The position numbers and the translations under genes are program-made. From Argopecten irradians (lineage: Eukaryota > Mollusca > Bivalvia > Pectinida > Pectinidae), in NCBI RefSeq assembly GCF_041381155.1, contig NC_091138.1:35209604-35273603 (forward strand): a stretch of 64,000 nucleotides of DNA. The letters run 5' to 3'. Shown here in pieces: positions 33,396-44,119 of the stretch (its first letter is position 1; each line of letters begins with the position of its first letter). The notes under the pieces were generated by a model. That model was given only the letters and a program-made list of their open reading frames with translations, was not told where the DNA came from and searched no databases.

Positions 33396-33605
33396 AGCTT
33401 AAATTTACGAAGAAAGTGCAAATATTATGCGCAAAGTAATTTACCGTCTCGTGCAGACGGTGTATGTTCAAAATGTTTTTTTACCAAGCAGAATTTGAAA
33501 TACCAAGCAGAAGTACAGGATATCATGAAAAGTTTGAAGGAACGAGGGTTCCAGGCAAAGACTCCAGGATCATCCGCTAGAAAGCGAAAGCTTAGGTCCC
33601 CACAG
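33396..33605 (+). CDS. Candidate exon, unrecognised Cys-containing protein
   Basis: A plus-strand frame opens after a TGA at 33393 and ends exactly at a strong donor, CCACAG/GTAAGTATG (33605/33606). It encodes RRKCKYYAQSNLPSRADG, then VCSKCFFTKQNLKYQAEVQ, a basic helical stretch and ARKRKLRSPQ. The Cys pattern C-x15-C-x2-C suggests part of a small zinc-binding unit, but I do not recognise the family. No partner exon was identified, and a mobile-element origin is possible. Confidence 0.4.
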
Positions 33606-34090
33606 GTAAGTATGTGTTTCACTGCTAGATTGTCTATGATACTTTGGAATATGGGAAAGAATCGAAACGTCTTGACACGGTCAAGAGTCTACTCATTATA
33701 GAGAATGAAAATAATTTGAAATATTTGTCACCTCGATTAGTGTGTCATGGCCTCAAACAATCATGACAGTAGCTAATGAAAGTTTGAGATACAATTTTAC
33801 AATTATCCCTTAGGCTAATTACTGCAGAACAGACTCTCACAAAGTCTGTTTTCCGCGTATTGTAATAGACTGGAATACACTTCAGTCAGACCTCTCATCT
33901 TTCCATAATTATTTTTCCCCTTCCCTATACATACAGATACATGTAACCACACCTGTCATGGATGAAAATGTTCAGCCGATTGGCTGATTTCAGCCTTTTT
34001 GACTTTCAGAAAATAGGTTCCTGGCACATATAATTCCATATAATTTTCCGCCAAAGCATAATTTTCCGTTTGTTTGATTAATTAGCTGAC
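33606..34090. other. No recognisable feature
   Basis: Downstream of the exon candidate; no second exon or repeat was recognised. Confidence 0.5.
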
Positions 34091-34092
34091 AT

Positions 34093-34570
34093 CACCTCGC
34101 CTTTGGTTGAGCGCTCGCCCCTGTGAGGAAGGCTCTGGGTTCTTTCCCCTGGCCGAGACACACCAAAGTCTATAAAAGTGGTAGTTTCTGCTCCTGCTTA
34201 GCGCTCAGCATACAGGGAGTGGGCCGACTGGTTCACCCGTTGTCAGTATAATGTGACAGGGTGGAGTGTGTTGCTTGGTGTCTGCGGCGGCATGCTTCAG
34301 TGTTATAGCACTATAAACAAAGAAGATAACAGCTATGGTCATGTAAGGACGGCCCCCCCCATGTATGAGGTGTGTTGCGTGTATGTTGTGCGAGGTGCGT
34401 GTTTTGGGAGACTGCGGTATATTCATATTGTGTCTTCTTGTATAGTGGAACTGTCTTCTTGTATAGTGGAACTGTTGCCCTTTTTATAGTGCTATATTAC
34501 TGAAGCATGCCGCCGAAGACACCAAGCAACACACTCCACCCGGTCACATTATACTGACAACGGGCAAACC
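34093..34570. repeat. Head-to-head SINE-A pair
   Basis: A plus-strand piece (34093-34318) from the tRNA-like centre is followed by a minus-strand piece (34322-34570) with the matching region, including a duplicated TCTTCTTGTATAGTGGAACT stretch. Neither copy has its 5' end. Confidence 0.85.
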
Positions 34571-34804
34571 CTTTTCCAAATTTTTCTATTTTCATCTCTG
34601 CCTATCCAATATAAATGTACATTGTATATCAACATGATCTTCAAAGTCAATTACATATATATTACATATACAATATGTCTACTACAGGTTGATTACTAGG
34701 TCGATGTAGATCATCGATTTAATTTGTGATTGAAGCAATGTAACGTTTAACTTAAGAAAGTTGTATTCTCATTTAGATGTCTGGATCAATGGACATAAAT
34801 GTAA

Positions 34805-34984
34805 ATGTTTGCTTGCTTGCTTGATAACTTAAAGTCCTATTAATAGCTATGACCATTTAAGGACGGCCTCCCATGTATGCGATGTTTTAGGCGTCTGCGG
34901 TATATTTATGTTGTCTTTGAGAAAAGATAATATCCTAAATTTAGTCGCCTTTTATGATCATGCAATAGGGGCAGCAGGTACAAT
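34805..34984 (-). repeat. SINE-A with large internal deletion
   Basis: 3' tail and about 100 bp fused directly to the 5' terminal 60 bp (AGTCGCCTTTTATGATCATG to GCAGGTACAAT). The middle 300 bp is absent. Confidence 0.85.
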
Positions 34985-35174
34985 AATCACACATTCAAAG
35001 TTATGGTGAGCCGCTTAGACGGTACTCCTTGGCCTCCAGAATTATTTTCTTTATGGTACTTTCTCTCTGGGAAGGGTCTCAATGTCTACAGCGCAATATT
35101 CAGTGCGCAAGATCCGTGTTGATGAAGAGACGCCTTTCTCCAATATAGTCAATGTGTTTATCAGTTAATGCTGC

Positions 35175-35428
35175 AAATACACTCTCATTTTTTTTGTTTT
35201 ATTAGTTTAACGTCCTATTAACAGCCAGGGTCATTTAATGACGTGCCAGGTTTGTTGGTGGAGGAAAGCCGGAGAACCCGGAGAAAAAACCACCGACCAG
35301 CGGCCAGTTCCTGGCAACTGCCCCACATGGGATTTGAACTCGCGACCCAGAGGTGGAGTACATGTCGTAATATGTCGGTACATCTTAACCACTCGGCCAC
35401 CGCGACCCCGAAAATAAATACACTCTCA
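35175..35428 (-). mobile_element. SINE-B, full length, 13-bp target duplication
   Basis: The body 35188-35415 lies between AAATACACTCTCA repeats (35175-35187, 35416-35428). On the minus strand it begins GGGGTCGCGGTGGCCGAGTG with the A box running into GTTAAGATGT, then a B-box GAGTTCAAATCCC, the middle GGTCGGTGGTTTTTTCTCC, and the tail CCTGGCTGTTAATAGGACGT ending in an A-rich tail. The head resembles a type II (Ser/Leu-like) tRNA. It is intact and probably young. Confidence 0.95.
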
Positions 35429-35429
35429 G

Positions 35430-36235
35430 GATCAGCTTGTATCAATCTTGAGAATATGGCGTCTTGTTCTAGACCTTGACCTTTTGCGGGACCTGGACTT
35501 TGACTCTTACACTAACCTTGTACTTAAAAGGGGAGAGACACGCCTGCCCCGAATATGTGACTTTACACGGAATTTCTTGTCTACCGAGAAGCCTCAAGGA
35601 GCCTTTGTAAGTCCAGTGCTGTTAAAAATCTGACCCGATATGTCATTCGAGACCAAAGCTCCTCTTTACGGAATCTCTCATATCCCTTTAAGGCTTCGTC
35701 ACCTTCTCAACCATTGAGCCTATTGTAACACCTTGTTGATATAGGCTGGTCACCCCTAGTGCAGCGGCTGTGCCAGCCGTCTGCCCGTGAGTAGATATAT
35801 CCACAATAGGTGCACTTCCACTAAGTGTGTTCTGTTACGTGCCGCTCTGCTGCCGTCTTGATACTAAACACATTCTTGACTGTACAAATCCGACATTGCC
35901 ATAAGGTTTTACCTGGCGTATTCCGTTTATCCTCCAAAACCAACAATAAATGCTAATAAACAAGTTTTCGTGTATTTGATAAGATTTACATATCAGCGAA
36001 ACATTAACAGGACGCATGCGTCGCCCACGACGGTAAAAAAAGTTAAAATGGTCTAGTGGTATTCCCAGTAGCACCTTGGTTGTCATGACTGACATCCTAT
36101 GAGAAATTCATTCACATAACAAGGTTTTCTGTATCATTATCAGATGTACCCTGCTCATGCTGACTTATATCTGCAGAGAATTAGAGGTTATCCCAATTAG
36201 CATTTATGGCCTCAATATCAACAGTATTGTCAATA
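35430..36235. other. Unassigned, possibly the 3' region of the Gypsy element
   Basis: No coding match is evident. It follows the minus-strand integrase end and may hold the remains of its 3' LTR, but no TG...CA pair could be defined. Confidence 0.3.
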
Positions 36236-36833
36236 AGATGGATCTCCATACCAGGATCAATAGGCGTCTCAAAACTATTATTTACATTCAGTTAGGCATC
36301 GAACCTGGTAGGAAGATTGTCGCCCTTACAAAGTTTCAGCCAATTGTAATGAACAACCTTCGCTTCGCCCTGGACCAAGATGTCTCGTCTTCAGGGTTTC
36401 TGAAGTTTTGGACAAACTCCAATTTTCCCGACATAGTTGTGTAACCACACACTGTCTCCCTCTTGATATGCCTTGACATTTTCCCTTGCATCATAACTTT
36501 TTTCCACGGTACCACTCGCAAATTTAAGATTTTCACGTGCGAATTAATGAACCTTCTCGAGTTTTTGTGCCATATCATTGGCATGACTTGTCTGGTGTTC
36601 GTGTTTTTTCCCTCCATAATAACTATACATGAGATTTTTTGGAGGGAAATCATTATTTGAGTTGGTGAGCACCCATATGACTCTTGGACTAAAGACCTAT
36701 AAGCCATCATCAACATCGGAAGAAGGTGATCCCAATTTCTCTGATTTTCACTGACAAACAGAGCAAGCGAGTTTTCAAGAGTTCGATTGAGACGTTCTAC
36801 TATTCTACTAGATTGTGGATGCAATGGAGTGGT

Positions 36834-37386
36834 TCACCTAAAATCTGCAGGTAAGGCGTTAGAATTGTACCTGCTGGCCCTATTGCATGATCGTAAAACG
36901 CGACTAAATTTAGGATCTTATCTTTTCTATTCTTCCTAACTGACTTTATCTTTCCTAATGCCTCCCTTGGCACCGCCTCACTTTTGGCCTTGAGTTGAGC
37001 GTTCGCCCCTGTGAGGAAGGCTCTGGGTTCTGTCCCCTGGCCGAGACACACCAAAGTCTATAAAAGTGGTAGTTTCTGCACCTGCTTAGCGCTCAGCATA
37101 CAAGGAGTGGGACGACTGGTTCGCCCGTTGTCGGTATAATGTGACCGGGTGGGGTGTGTTGCTTGGTGTCTTCGGCGGCATGCTTCAGTGATATAGCACT
37201 ATAAAATGGGCAACAGTTCCACTATACAAGAAGACACAACATGGATATACCGCAGTCTCCCAAAACACGCACCCCGCACAACATACCTGCAACACATCGC
37301 ATACATGGGAGGCCGTCCTTACATGACCATTGCTGTTAATAGGACGTAAATTGATCAAACAAACAAACAAACAATCACCTAAAATC
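36834..37386 (+). mobile_element. SINE-A, full length, 12-bp target duplication
   Basis: The body 36846-37374 (529 bp) starts TGCAGGTAAGGCG and ends in four CAAA units. TCACCTAAAATC is duplicated at 36834-36845 and 37375-37386. It sits within the Gypsy integrase core, and the integrase reading resumes on both sides once the insert and one duplicate are removed. A good reference copy for the family. Confidence 0.95.
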
Positions 37387-37565
37387 AGACACATCCTAGC
37401 AAAGAGAAGGATCTCATAATTCCGGCCTTGGTCCGAATGCAGTTGTTTTGGAACATCTCCGACACGAATCTGTCTACTCAGTAAAATGGTCTGTCTGCAT
37501 CAGAGGTGATTTTAACGCGAGATGTTGATCAGGTTCGTATAAGGAGTGGATAGTGTGCCTACCAG

Positions 37566-38085
37566 TTTGTTTGTTTGAATAATTAACGTCTTATCAACAT
37601 TTATGGTCATGTAAGGACGGCCTCCCATGTATGCTTTGTTTGTTTGTTTGTTTGTCTGATTAATTATCGTCCTATTAAAGTGAACAGTCGGGCAAGGATG
37701 GCTAAAGTCGGTAAAAATGGTGTGAATGTATCCAGTATAATTTCTTATGAAATGTAAAAATACAATCACTCGCTAAAATCTGTCTGCGTGCGAAGAAATT
37801 AATTTAAAGTGTATAGGAATCCTAAAACGTCCTCCCGGCTGACTATGTCCGAGGTTACATTTACACGCGGCCTCGCTTTTAATGCTTTCAACTTTCCTTT
37901 ACTTTAATGGTCAGAACTGGGAAACGTAAGCAGAACTTGGCCGTCGTATTAATATGTGAGAACTTTTGGAAGGCCAATGAACGCATTTAGACTGGTTTTC
38001 TTTGCCCGACTATTCACTTTAACAGCTATGGTCATGTAAGGACGACCTCCCATGTATGCGGTGTGTTGCGTGTATGCTGTGGCCA
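37566..38085 (-). repeat. Two SINE-A 3' ends, one split by a MITE
   Basis: A first 3' end spans 37566-37634. A second starts at 37635, is interrupted after CCTATTAA, and continues at 38019 (TTAACAGCTATGG) to about 38085. Both are 5'-truncated copies in the same orientation. Confidence 0.85.
37675..38022. mobile_element. 340-bp MITE with TTAA duplications
   Basis: The body 37679-38018 lies between TTAA at 37675-37678 and 38019-38022. The inverted ends are AGTGAACAGTCGGGCAAGG and, reverse-complemented from the right, AGTGAATAGTCGGGCAAAG (17 of 19 matching). It splits a SINE-A tail exactly at its GTTAATAGG-type TTAA, so the empty site is known from dozens of other copies. No ORF. The TTAA target suggests piggyBac-type mobilisation. 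Confidence 0.92.
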
Positions 38086-38097
38086 ACAGAGACTACA

Positions 38098-38460
38098 CTA
38101 TTGGAAAAACAGTTTTAGTGACTATTTCAAAGATTTGTGTACTCTCAATAATTTGTGCGTTTTAAAAGAAAGATTCAAGAAGAATGAAAACAATTTACAT
38201 GTATATCACAGAAAGGGAAGTCAGTCATTGATAATGTGTTAGTAACGTGCGAACAATTAGGTCGGTTTATAGAATTAAAGTAGTAACTATTAGTGAGGTC
38301 GTTCCGCACTTACACGGAGCACCAAATTGTCTTCCCGATCACTCTATTCTGGAACCTATATGTAAATCACCCACATGTGTTGTCTCTAGCATCTTCAAAA
38401 ATTACTTGTACATATATGTTATAAATGGCTAAATATTTTTACGATGCGTGGCAATAAAAT
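38098..38460 (+). pseudogene. LINE APE-type endonuclease fragment (3' half)
   Basis: Plus-strand reading with two frameshifts: DYFKDLCTLNNLCVLKERFK, then VYHRKGSQSLIDNVLVTCEQ, then PHLHGAPNCLPDHSILEPIC. The sequence 'G-x-SLID-VLV' followed 35 residues later by DHSIL matches the end of the EEP domain in LINEs (SDH block). It finishes in GGCAATAAAATGAAATATTT and ATTGATTG, which looks like a LINE 3' tail, so the middle of the element has been deleted. Confidence 0.55.
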
Positions 38461-39229
38461 GAAATATTTATTGATTGATTTGACTAGGATATCAGTAATG
38501 GATAAGCTTCACTCACTATCAAACAAACCATATAGTGAATAATCGACCACCATAAGGATATGTTTGTTATCATTACTACTTGGTGCTAAGGGTCCTTAAA
38601 TGTCTATGGTTACCCTCTCCAGTGGTGCACCTACATTATAATTAAGTAATGGTGTTGATGTGGGTCTTTTCCTGGATGCAGTCATCGCATACTTTACACG
38701 ACATTCCTTCTTACCGCTTGCCAGTAAAACCGTAGGCGGACGCAAGCTAGGCTTTTGACTATACCTTAGTATCCTGCGGGGATGTTACTGTGCAACTGTT
38801 TCATTGCCCATGACCTTAATGATTCTGGGAGTACAATTTGCCATACTTTTTTGCGTATATCGGAACTTTCCCATGATGATTATACAGGATGGCTTTTTTT
38901 TACTTTTTAAACTGGATATAATATTCCGTGTTGCTTCAAGTTGAATAAAGGAGGTTAAATAGTTTAAATTTCAGCAATCTGAGTTTATTCTATCTGTTTA
39001 ATTTGCCAGTGAGTTGAAATATACTGCTAGTAGGTGCTTATGATGTAACATGATTTTTTTTTATATTGTTAAAAAAATAAATGTGCATGTAATAATTGGG
39101 AGTCGACTTCCATCCAGAAAAGAAGACATGCAGTTTTATCAGGATTAAAGAGTATGCCCCACATATATATTCATATATTTATCAGCCCATGAAGACAATT
39201 TTCGCATATCACTGTTTTGAATTTCCTAA

Positions 39230-39420
39230 TCTTTCCACGAGAGTAATTAAAGGAGCATTATCAGCAAATAATTTTACATTAAAAGAAAAATCAACACCTA
39301 CAAAAAAAATAAGTATGGTCCCAGGACAGATCCCTGAAATACCCCTGGCTGTATGATTTTAAAAGTAGATTTGAATCCATCGAAAACCATTCTTTGTCTC
39401 TTATTTTTCAAGATGGGAAC
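39230..39420 (-). pseudogene. LINE reverse transcriptase fragment
   Basis: The minus strand reads KNKRQRMVFDGFKSTFKIIQ (39415-39355) and PGVFQGSVLGPYLFF, then after a gap VKLFADNAPLITLVERL (39280-39225). It matches the LINE palm motifs, with the second catalytic Asp replaced by Asn (ADN). Truncated on both sides. Confidence 0.82.
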
Positions 39421-39483
39421 CATGTCAATGTATAACCACTGAGTTCATGGGAACAATGTCAATGTATAACCACTGAGTTCATG
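39416..39483 (+). repeat. Direct duplication of about 34 bp
   Basis: GTCAATGTATAACCACTGAG followed by TTCATGGGAAC occurs twice in tandem. Confidence 0.85.
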
Positions 39484-40880
39484 TTTTTTAATTCATTTCA
39501 TACGCACTTGTTCTAAAGACATGCATAAAAATGCCATAACCTAGCTAGGGACAGGATAATGACCTGTGATTGAAATACATGTATGAACATTTGTCAATTC
39601 AAATGCAGAAAATACTACGTGATAGCGACGGGGATCACTTCGAATAAGAAGCCACCCGGAAAAGAGGAAACCCAGTGACAATAATTGATAAAGCAATCGA
39701 GAAGCGAAAAATAAGTGAGATGCGTTTATATACCAAAATAGGAAGATAGATACTTCTACTTCTCACATGAGCGAACGCTCAGCTCATGGCCAAAAGTGAG
39801 GCGGTGCTTACGGAAGGAACAGCGAATAAGTGAGGCACAAGACGAATGTACACCCAAATTACAATATAGAAGGCAAGCAGAAGTTATTGAAGACAGAACA
39901 AAGGAGGAAGTAAAGAAACCGGGTAACAAAAGACCATTTGAGAACCTTACCCAGTAACAGCTGGCGTGAGCTTAATTTAGAGTAGTGCCTGCTAGACAAT
40001 TAATGCCTAGCGGACCACCAGAGAAGTCTTGACCTATTATGGTCCAAACGAAGCATTGAGCGATTACTCTTCAGATGGCACGGTATCTACACTAAATTCA
40101 TCGGAGGATACCCGAGACTACAAATTATTAACCTATAATCATCCCTGCCACAGAGGAGTCCGGATGGGTATGCGCATTACATACTTACGTTCTTACACTA
40201 GTAGAGAGACTCTCAATATGGTTAGTTGATCATTCTTGAATAACATGTTCCTTCCTAGTGTTGACAAGTACTTTATTAATACGGACCCTACACAGTTCAG
40301 AATCATTTTAAACTCGTTATGGTGGATCGATACAGTTAGTCTTTCTCCCTGACAGCAGCCTAGAACTGTGGTGTATTTTTGTCAGGACCTACCCCGATGA
40401 ACTTCGTGTCAATGAGGTGAAAAAGAAAATTGCTACCGATAACACGGAAAACTAACTTGTCTGAACATTTACAAAAACTCTTTGATGAAAAACACCTTGC
40501 ATATTCATAAAACCAAGCATAACTATTTTGACCGATATGTGGTAAATTGTGAACTTTTATTTTATCGTGAGTTATGTACAATATATTTAATACATTAAAA
40601 AGATAAAAACATTCCTGTGGCCTACATCACTTCCAATGTACACTTTATATTAGAACAGAAATAGCTTAATACTGTGCTGTATAAATCAAATAGAAAGAAA
40701 ATGTTCTGTAATTCCATCAAGTCAAGTCAATCTAATACCAAGTCCTCTTAATGATATTCAGTTCGATTTTTCTTGTAAAGCCGATGTCTATGTATTTGGA
40801 CAAAATTTGATTCTTATTAAATTCGTAATTATAATGGAAATGATAAAGAAAAACCTTAAAACTTTCTCTCGTTCACTTTA
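39484..40880. other. Mostly unassigned; SINE-A scrap at 39769-39822
   Basis: A 54-bp minus-strand SINE-A piece (GCGAACGCTCAGCTCATGG...) lies at 39769-39822. A 66-codon frame at 40029-40229 has no recognisable features. The rest shows nothing I can support. Confidence 0.5.
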
Positions 40881-40889
40881 TTCAGTCAA

Positions 40890-41345
40890 ATACAAAAATT
40901 ACGACAAAAGTCGCTTTAAAGATACAATACAAGATGTCAAAAATGGCAAGCCCATCAGACAATCCGCCAGGAAACATCAAATTAACCATATGACATTAAA
41001 ACGTCATTGCCGGGGTCAACTTAGGGCTAGTCCATTAGAGTTCTGTCACAGCAGGAAGAGGTGTATCTCATTTCGTATATGAAATATTGCCAGGAACGAT
41101 CGCTTCCCCTCACTTTTAAGATAATAACTGTTTGTGAGAGGTATAATAAAGAAAAAAGGAAGAAGCAGCAATGTGGGACGGAATGGTCCATCATACAACT
41201 GGTTTCGAAACGTCATCAAGAACTTAAAATGAGGAAGCCCACGTCGAATTCATCGCCTAAAGGAAATAAGGGACTTGGTAGTTTCAAACAAAAATTCAAG
41301 ATCAATACAGCCTCGGAAAATAGTTCGTGTCTCTGGGAACCATAA
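40890..41345 (+). pseudogene. pogo/Tigger-type transposase DNA-binding region
   Basis: A first frame encodes YDKSRFKDTIQDVKNGKPIR and QSARKHQINHMTLKRH, a pipsqueak-type helix-turn-helix. After a frameshift near 41040 comes EEVYLISYMKYCQERSLPLT and then LVSKRHQELKMRKP, matching the CENP-B-type second helix-turn-helix that ends in 'RHPEL-x-RKP'. This tandem of two HTH units is the N-terminus of pogo/Tigger transposases and of jerky-like host genes. The DDE domain is missing, so it is a remnant. Confidence 0.72.
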
Positions 41346-41871
41346 AAGTGCTATTTCCCGAATATACCCATTCAATAAGTGTTTTATTATACCTTTGCTT
41401 CATTTTCGCTATGTAAAAAGTGATGAAGATGTATCGTATTAAGTGATGAAGATGTCATCGTGATTAAATGACGCGTAAAATCAAGAACATTTTATTGGTA
41501 ATAATATGTTCGTCACCATAATACCCATACCCATGTCTGTGTTTTATAATTATAGTTCTGACAAAAAACACAACTGAAATACTGTATTAAATTAATGAAA
41601 TTTTATTGATATTCAAGAAATGCACAAACAGTAAATAAGATAACATATATAATATTCCATAACAACAGTCAGTATTTATATGATCCAGTTAATTTTACTT
41701 TGTGATATTGATGGTAATGACATTGCAATTATTGAGATGGAAATTTCCTGGAATATAGCCTGATGTACTCATTGGGATGTTATTGCAGACATTTGTCCTA
41801 GTAGCGGCTAGCTCATATGCAGTAATGTCAGCCATTATACTTTCGAATTCGTCGTCTAAAAAGTCGGGAAG
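41346..41871. other. Unassigned, 3' flank of Crypton gene
   Basis: AT-rich; includes a short duplication GTGATGAAGATGT near 41419 and 41442. No terminator signal assigned. Confidence 0.5.
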
Positions 41872-43232
41872 CTAGAGGTTGGAAGAGCATGTAGCTAGTT
41901 CATTTCCGTTGACAGAGTTGTGTAGTTTTGGAGACTTTGCTGGGACAACATTTTCACTTAGTATGTCCGAAATTTGGCGTTTCTTGTTTTCACTTAGTCT
42001 CTCACTATAAGACCTGATAGAGTTTTCCAATTTGTGCCCGCTTATGCCCATGATGTGCCTTGCTTCGACTCCCTTTTGGTCAATCATCGTGATACATGTT
42101 GCCCGTATACAATGGTTGGTGTATTTAACAGAGAGACCTGCATCTTTGCTGAGCCGTGACATGAAATTGTTCAAAGTATTTTTACCTACAGCGCAATTAT
42201 CATACCACACATCCATGCACTGATCGACAGTTTTCTTCGGCCTTTGCCAGAAGTTGTCATTGTTAGGATTTAATTTGCGTAGGTATTTCTCAATAGTAGC
42301 CACAGGACAATTAGGATTCCCTGAAACATATGAAGAGGAAGGAAAATGAAATGCATTATTTACTTGACTCATACAAATGACAAAAGTCAATGCTAATGAA
42401 AAATGAACACGACGTAATTGTAAACGAATTTGGTATTGTTTGTATAAGCTACACCTTTAAATACGCTTTTTCAAATTTGAAATATTAAAACTATCAATAA
42501 AATCAACGTTACAGTACCTGGTTGATCATACATGCGTCCCTCCTTGTCATTGTCTCTTAAATCGTCGCCTCGATGGTTTTTTGTTTGCCGACTGGTGACG
42601 GTGACGTATCGTCTCCCTGTAGCATCAGTATTGATGTTGAAATCATTTTTCTGAATATCTCTCAGGTTCTCACGGCCTCTATTACAGAAATAGTATAGAT
42701 ATTCAAATATTGTCCGGTTTTGTAATCCCTCCGAGGTATTTGTAGAAAAGATTTCACTTGCGTAAAGCTTCTCCATTTCTTTTGCATCAATTGGAGCTTT
42801 GTGTTTCGTATCCCCTAATCCCGCCTTTTTTAGGTTCACCAACACCGACTTGAACATTTCATTTGCTTTCTTAAATGCGTCGGCGTTTATAATATCATCA
42901 TCGCGCTTCTTTAAAAAGTACTTTTGCAATCCATACCTGATTGAAATCATGGATTTTTTAGTGTATCGGGATCCATCAACTTTTTTCAACTCCGCGTAAA
43001 ACTTTCGAAGAATACCGTTCACATGTTCGCTTGTTTCACCCTCAAGTTCACTGATCGTTCCAAGTGATTTTTCTCGGAGGTAATCCTTCAAGATGTTTAC
43101 CGCAGTTTTGATAACCTGTTGGGTATTTGCACTGTCTCTTTCGTTTACCAACTTTGTTAGTGTTTCCTCGTCAAAGGTGCATGTATAGCGGTAAAAGGAT
43201 AGTAAAGGTATAATAAAGAATGGATTATCTAC
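41872..43232 (-). CDS. Crypton-type tyrosine recombinase (DUF3504-like), two exons
   Basis: Exon 1 is open from 43232 to 42518 and ends CCAG/GTACTG. The intron is 42517-42321 (197 bp), ending TTTCAG. Exon 2 runs 42320-41872 to a TAG stop. The splice keeps frame (phase 1) and joins DQPG to NPNCPVATIE. The N-terminal SAM-like helical part contains VNILKDYLREKSLGTISE. Catalytic-domain residues: Arg in YYFCNRGRENLRDI, His and Arg in NHCIRATCITM, His in IMGISGHKLE, and Tyr in NSIRSYSERL. These give the R...HxxR...H...Y set of tyrosine recombinases. The best matches by motif are KIAA1958/Crypton proteins, which may be mobile or domesticated. The open frame has no ATG, so an upstream exon is expected. 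No lesion was seen in about 388 codons. Confidence 0.82.
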
Positions 43233-43449
43233 TTATTAAACAACAATTTCAGTAGTCTTTTAGCACTTTATGATCCTAAATTTGAAAATCGCCCTTTTTA
43301 CAATATACAAATTGCTATGTATTATGTTGTTATCAAACAGAATATTGGCAATGAACCTTGCCAGTATATACAATGCGGAATAAAAGTGGGTTGGGAACGA
43401 CAGGACAGGGTAGTCTGTGATCAAATTACCAACGGGATTCACATCACCT

Positions 43450-44105
43450 GTTTTGTTTGTTTATTTCCGTTTACCGTCATTAATGTTCACAGCCTATGGT
43501 ATGTAATTTGGCCTCCATCTTATGCATTTAAGTGTTGTTGCGGTCAATGTTTGTTGCGAGGTGGAGTGAACCAGCTACTTGTTTCGTGTTGTTGTCCTTT
43601 TGTAGTAGTTGGAACTGTCTGCCTTTTTATTGTGCTATATCACTGAAGATGCCGCCCGAAGACAAACGCCAGGAGACCCCAACGGACACATTATACTGAG
43701 AACCTTTTTCCCACGGGCAAACCAATACCCTATATTACAGTTTGGGTCATGTAAGGCCGGCCTCCCAATGTAGGCGATTTGGGTGGCGTGTGTTGGTGTT
43801 TGTTTGTTAGTTTGATTAATTAACGTCCTTTAATTATACGCTAGTCGGTCATGTTAGGACGGCCTCATGTCTTGCGGTGTGTTGGGTATGTTGTTGAGGT
43901 GAACATGTTTTTGGAGACTGCGGTCATATTCATGAGTGTCTTTTCGTATAGTGAACTGTTGCTTTGCGTAGTCCTTATATAACTGAAGCATGCCGGCGAA
44001 AGCACAAGCAACACCCCAGGTCACATTATACTGTCTTTCTTGTATAGTGGAAAAGTTGCCCTTTCTATAGTGCTATATCAATGAAGCATGCCGACGAAGA
44101 CACTT
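43450..44105 (-). repeat. Two decayed SINE-A copies
   Basis: 43450-43735 and 43798-44105 follow the SINE-A order (tail, TGCTATATCACTGAAG, CACATTATACTGA) with many substitutions and small deletions. They are the most diverged, so likely the oldest, copies here. Confidence 0.75.
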
Positions 44106-44119
44106 AGCATGACACCCTT

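Larger units (their letters stand above)
36240..38900 (-). pseudogene. Ty3/Gypsy-type integrase, broken by nested insertions
   Basis: On the minus strand, from the right: a zinc-binding and linker block (about 38740-38690), then VGAPLERVTIDI and a stop followed by GPLAPSSNDN (about 38640-38580). Next are LHSDQGRNYEILLFARM (about 37445-37395) and the block with HPQSS and VERLNRTLENSLALFVSE (36824-36740). Last is a C-terminal VHYNWLKLCKGDNLP (about 36345-36300). The order is that of a Gypsy integrase (HHCC finger, D-D-E core, C-terminal domain). The catalytic Asp in DQG and the Glu in VERLNRTLE are visible. It is cut by a SINE-A (36846-37374), a SINE fragment holding a MITE (37566-38085) and a LINE fragment, plus point lesions. 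Confidence 0.88.
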
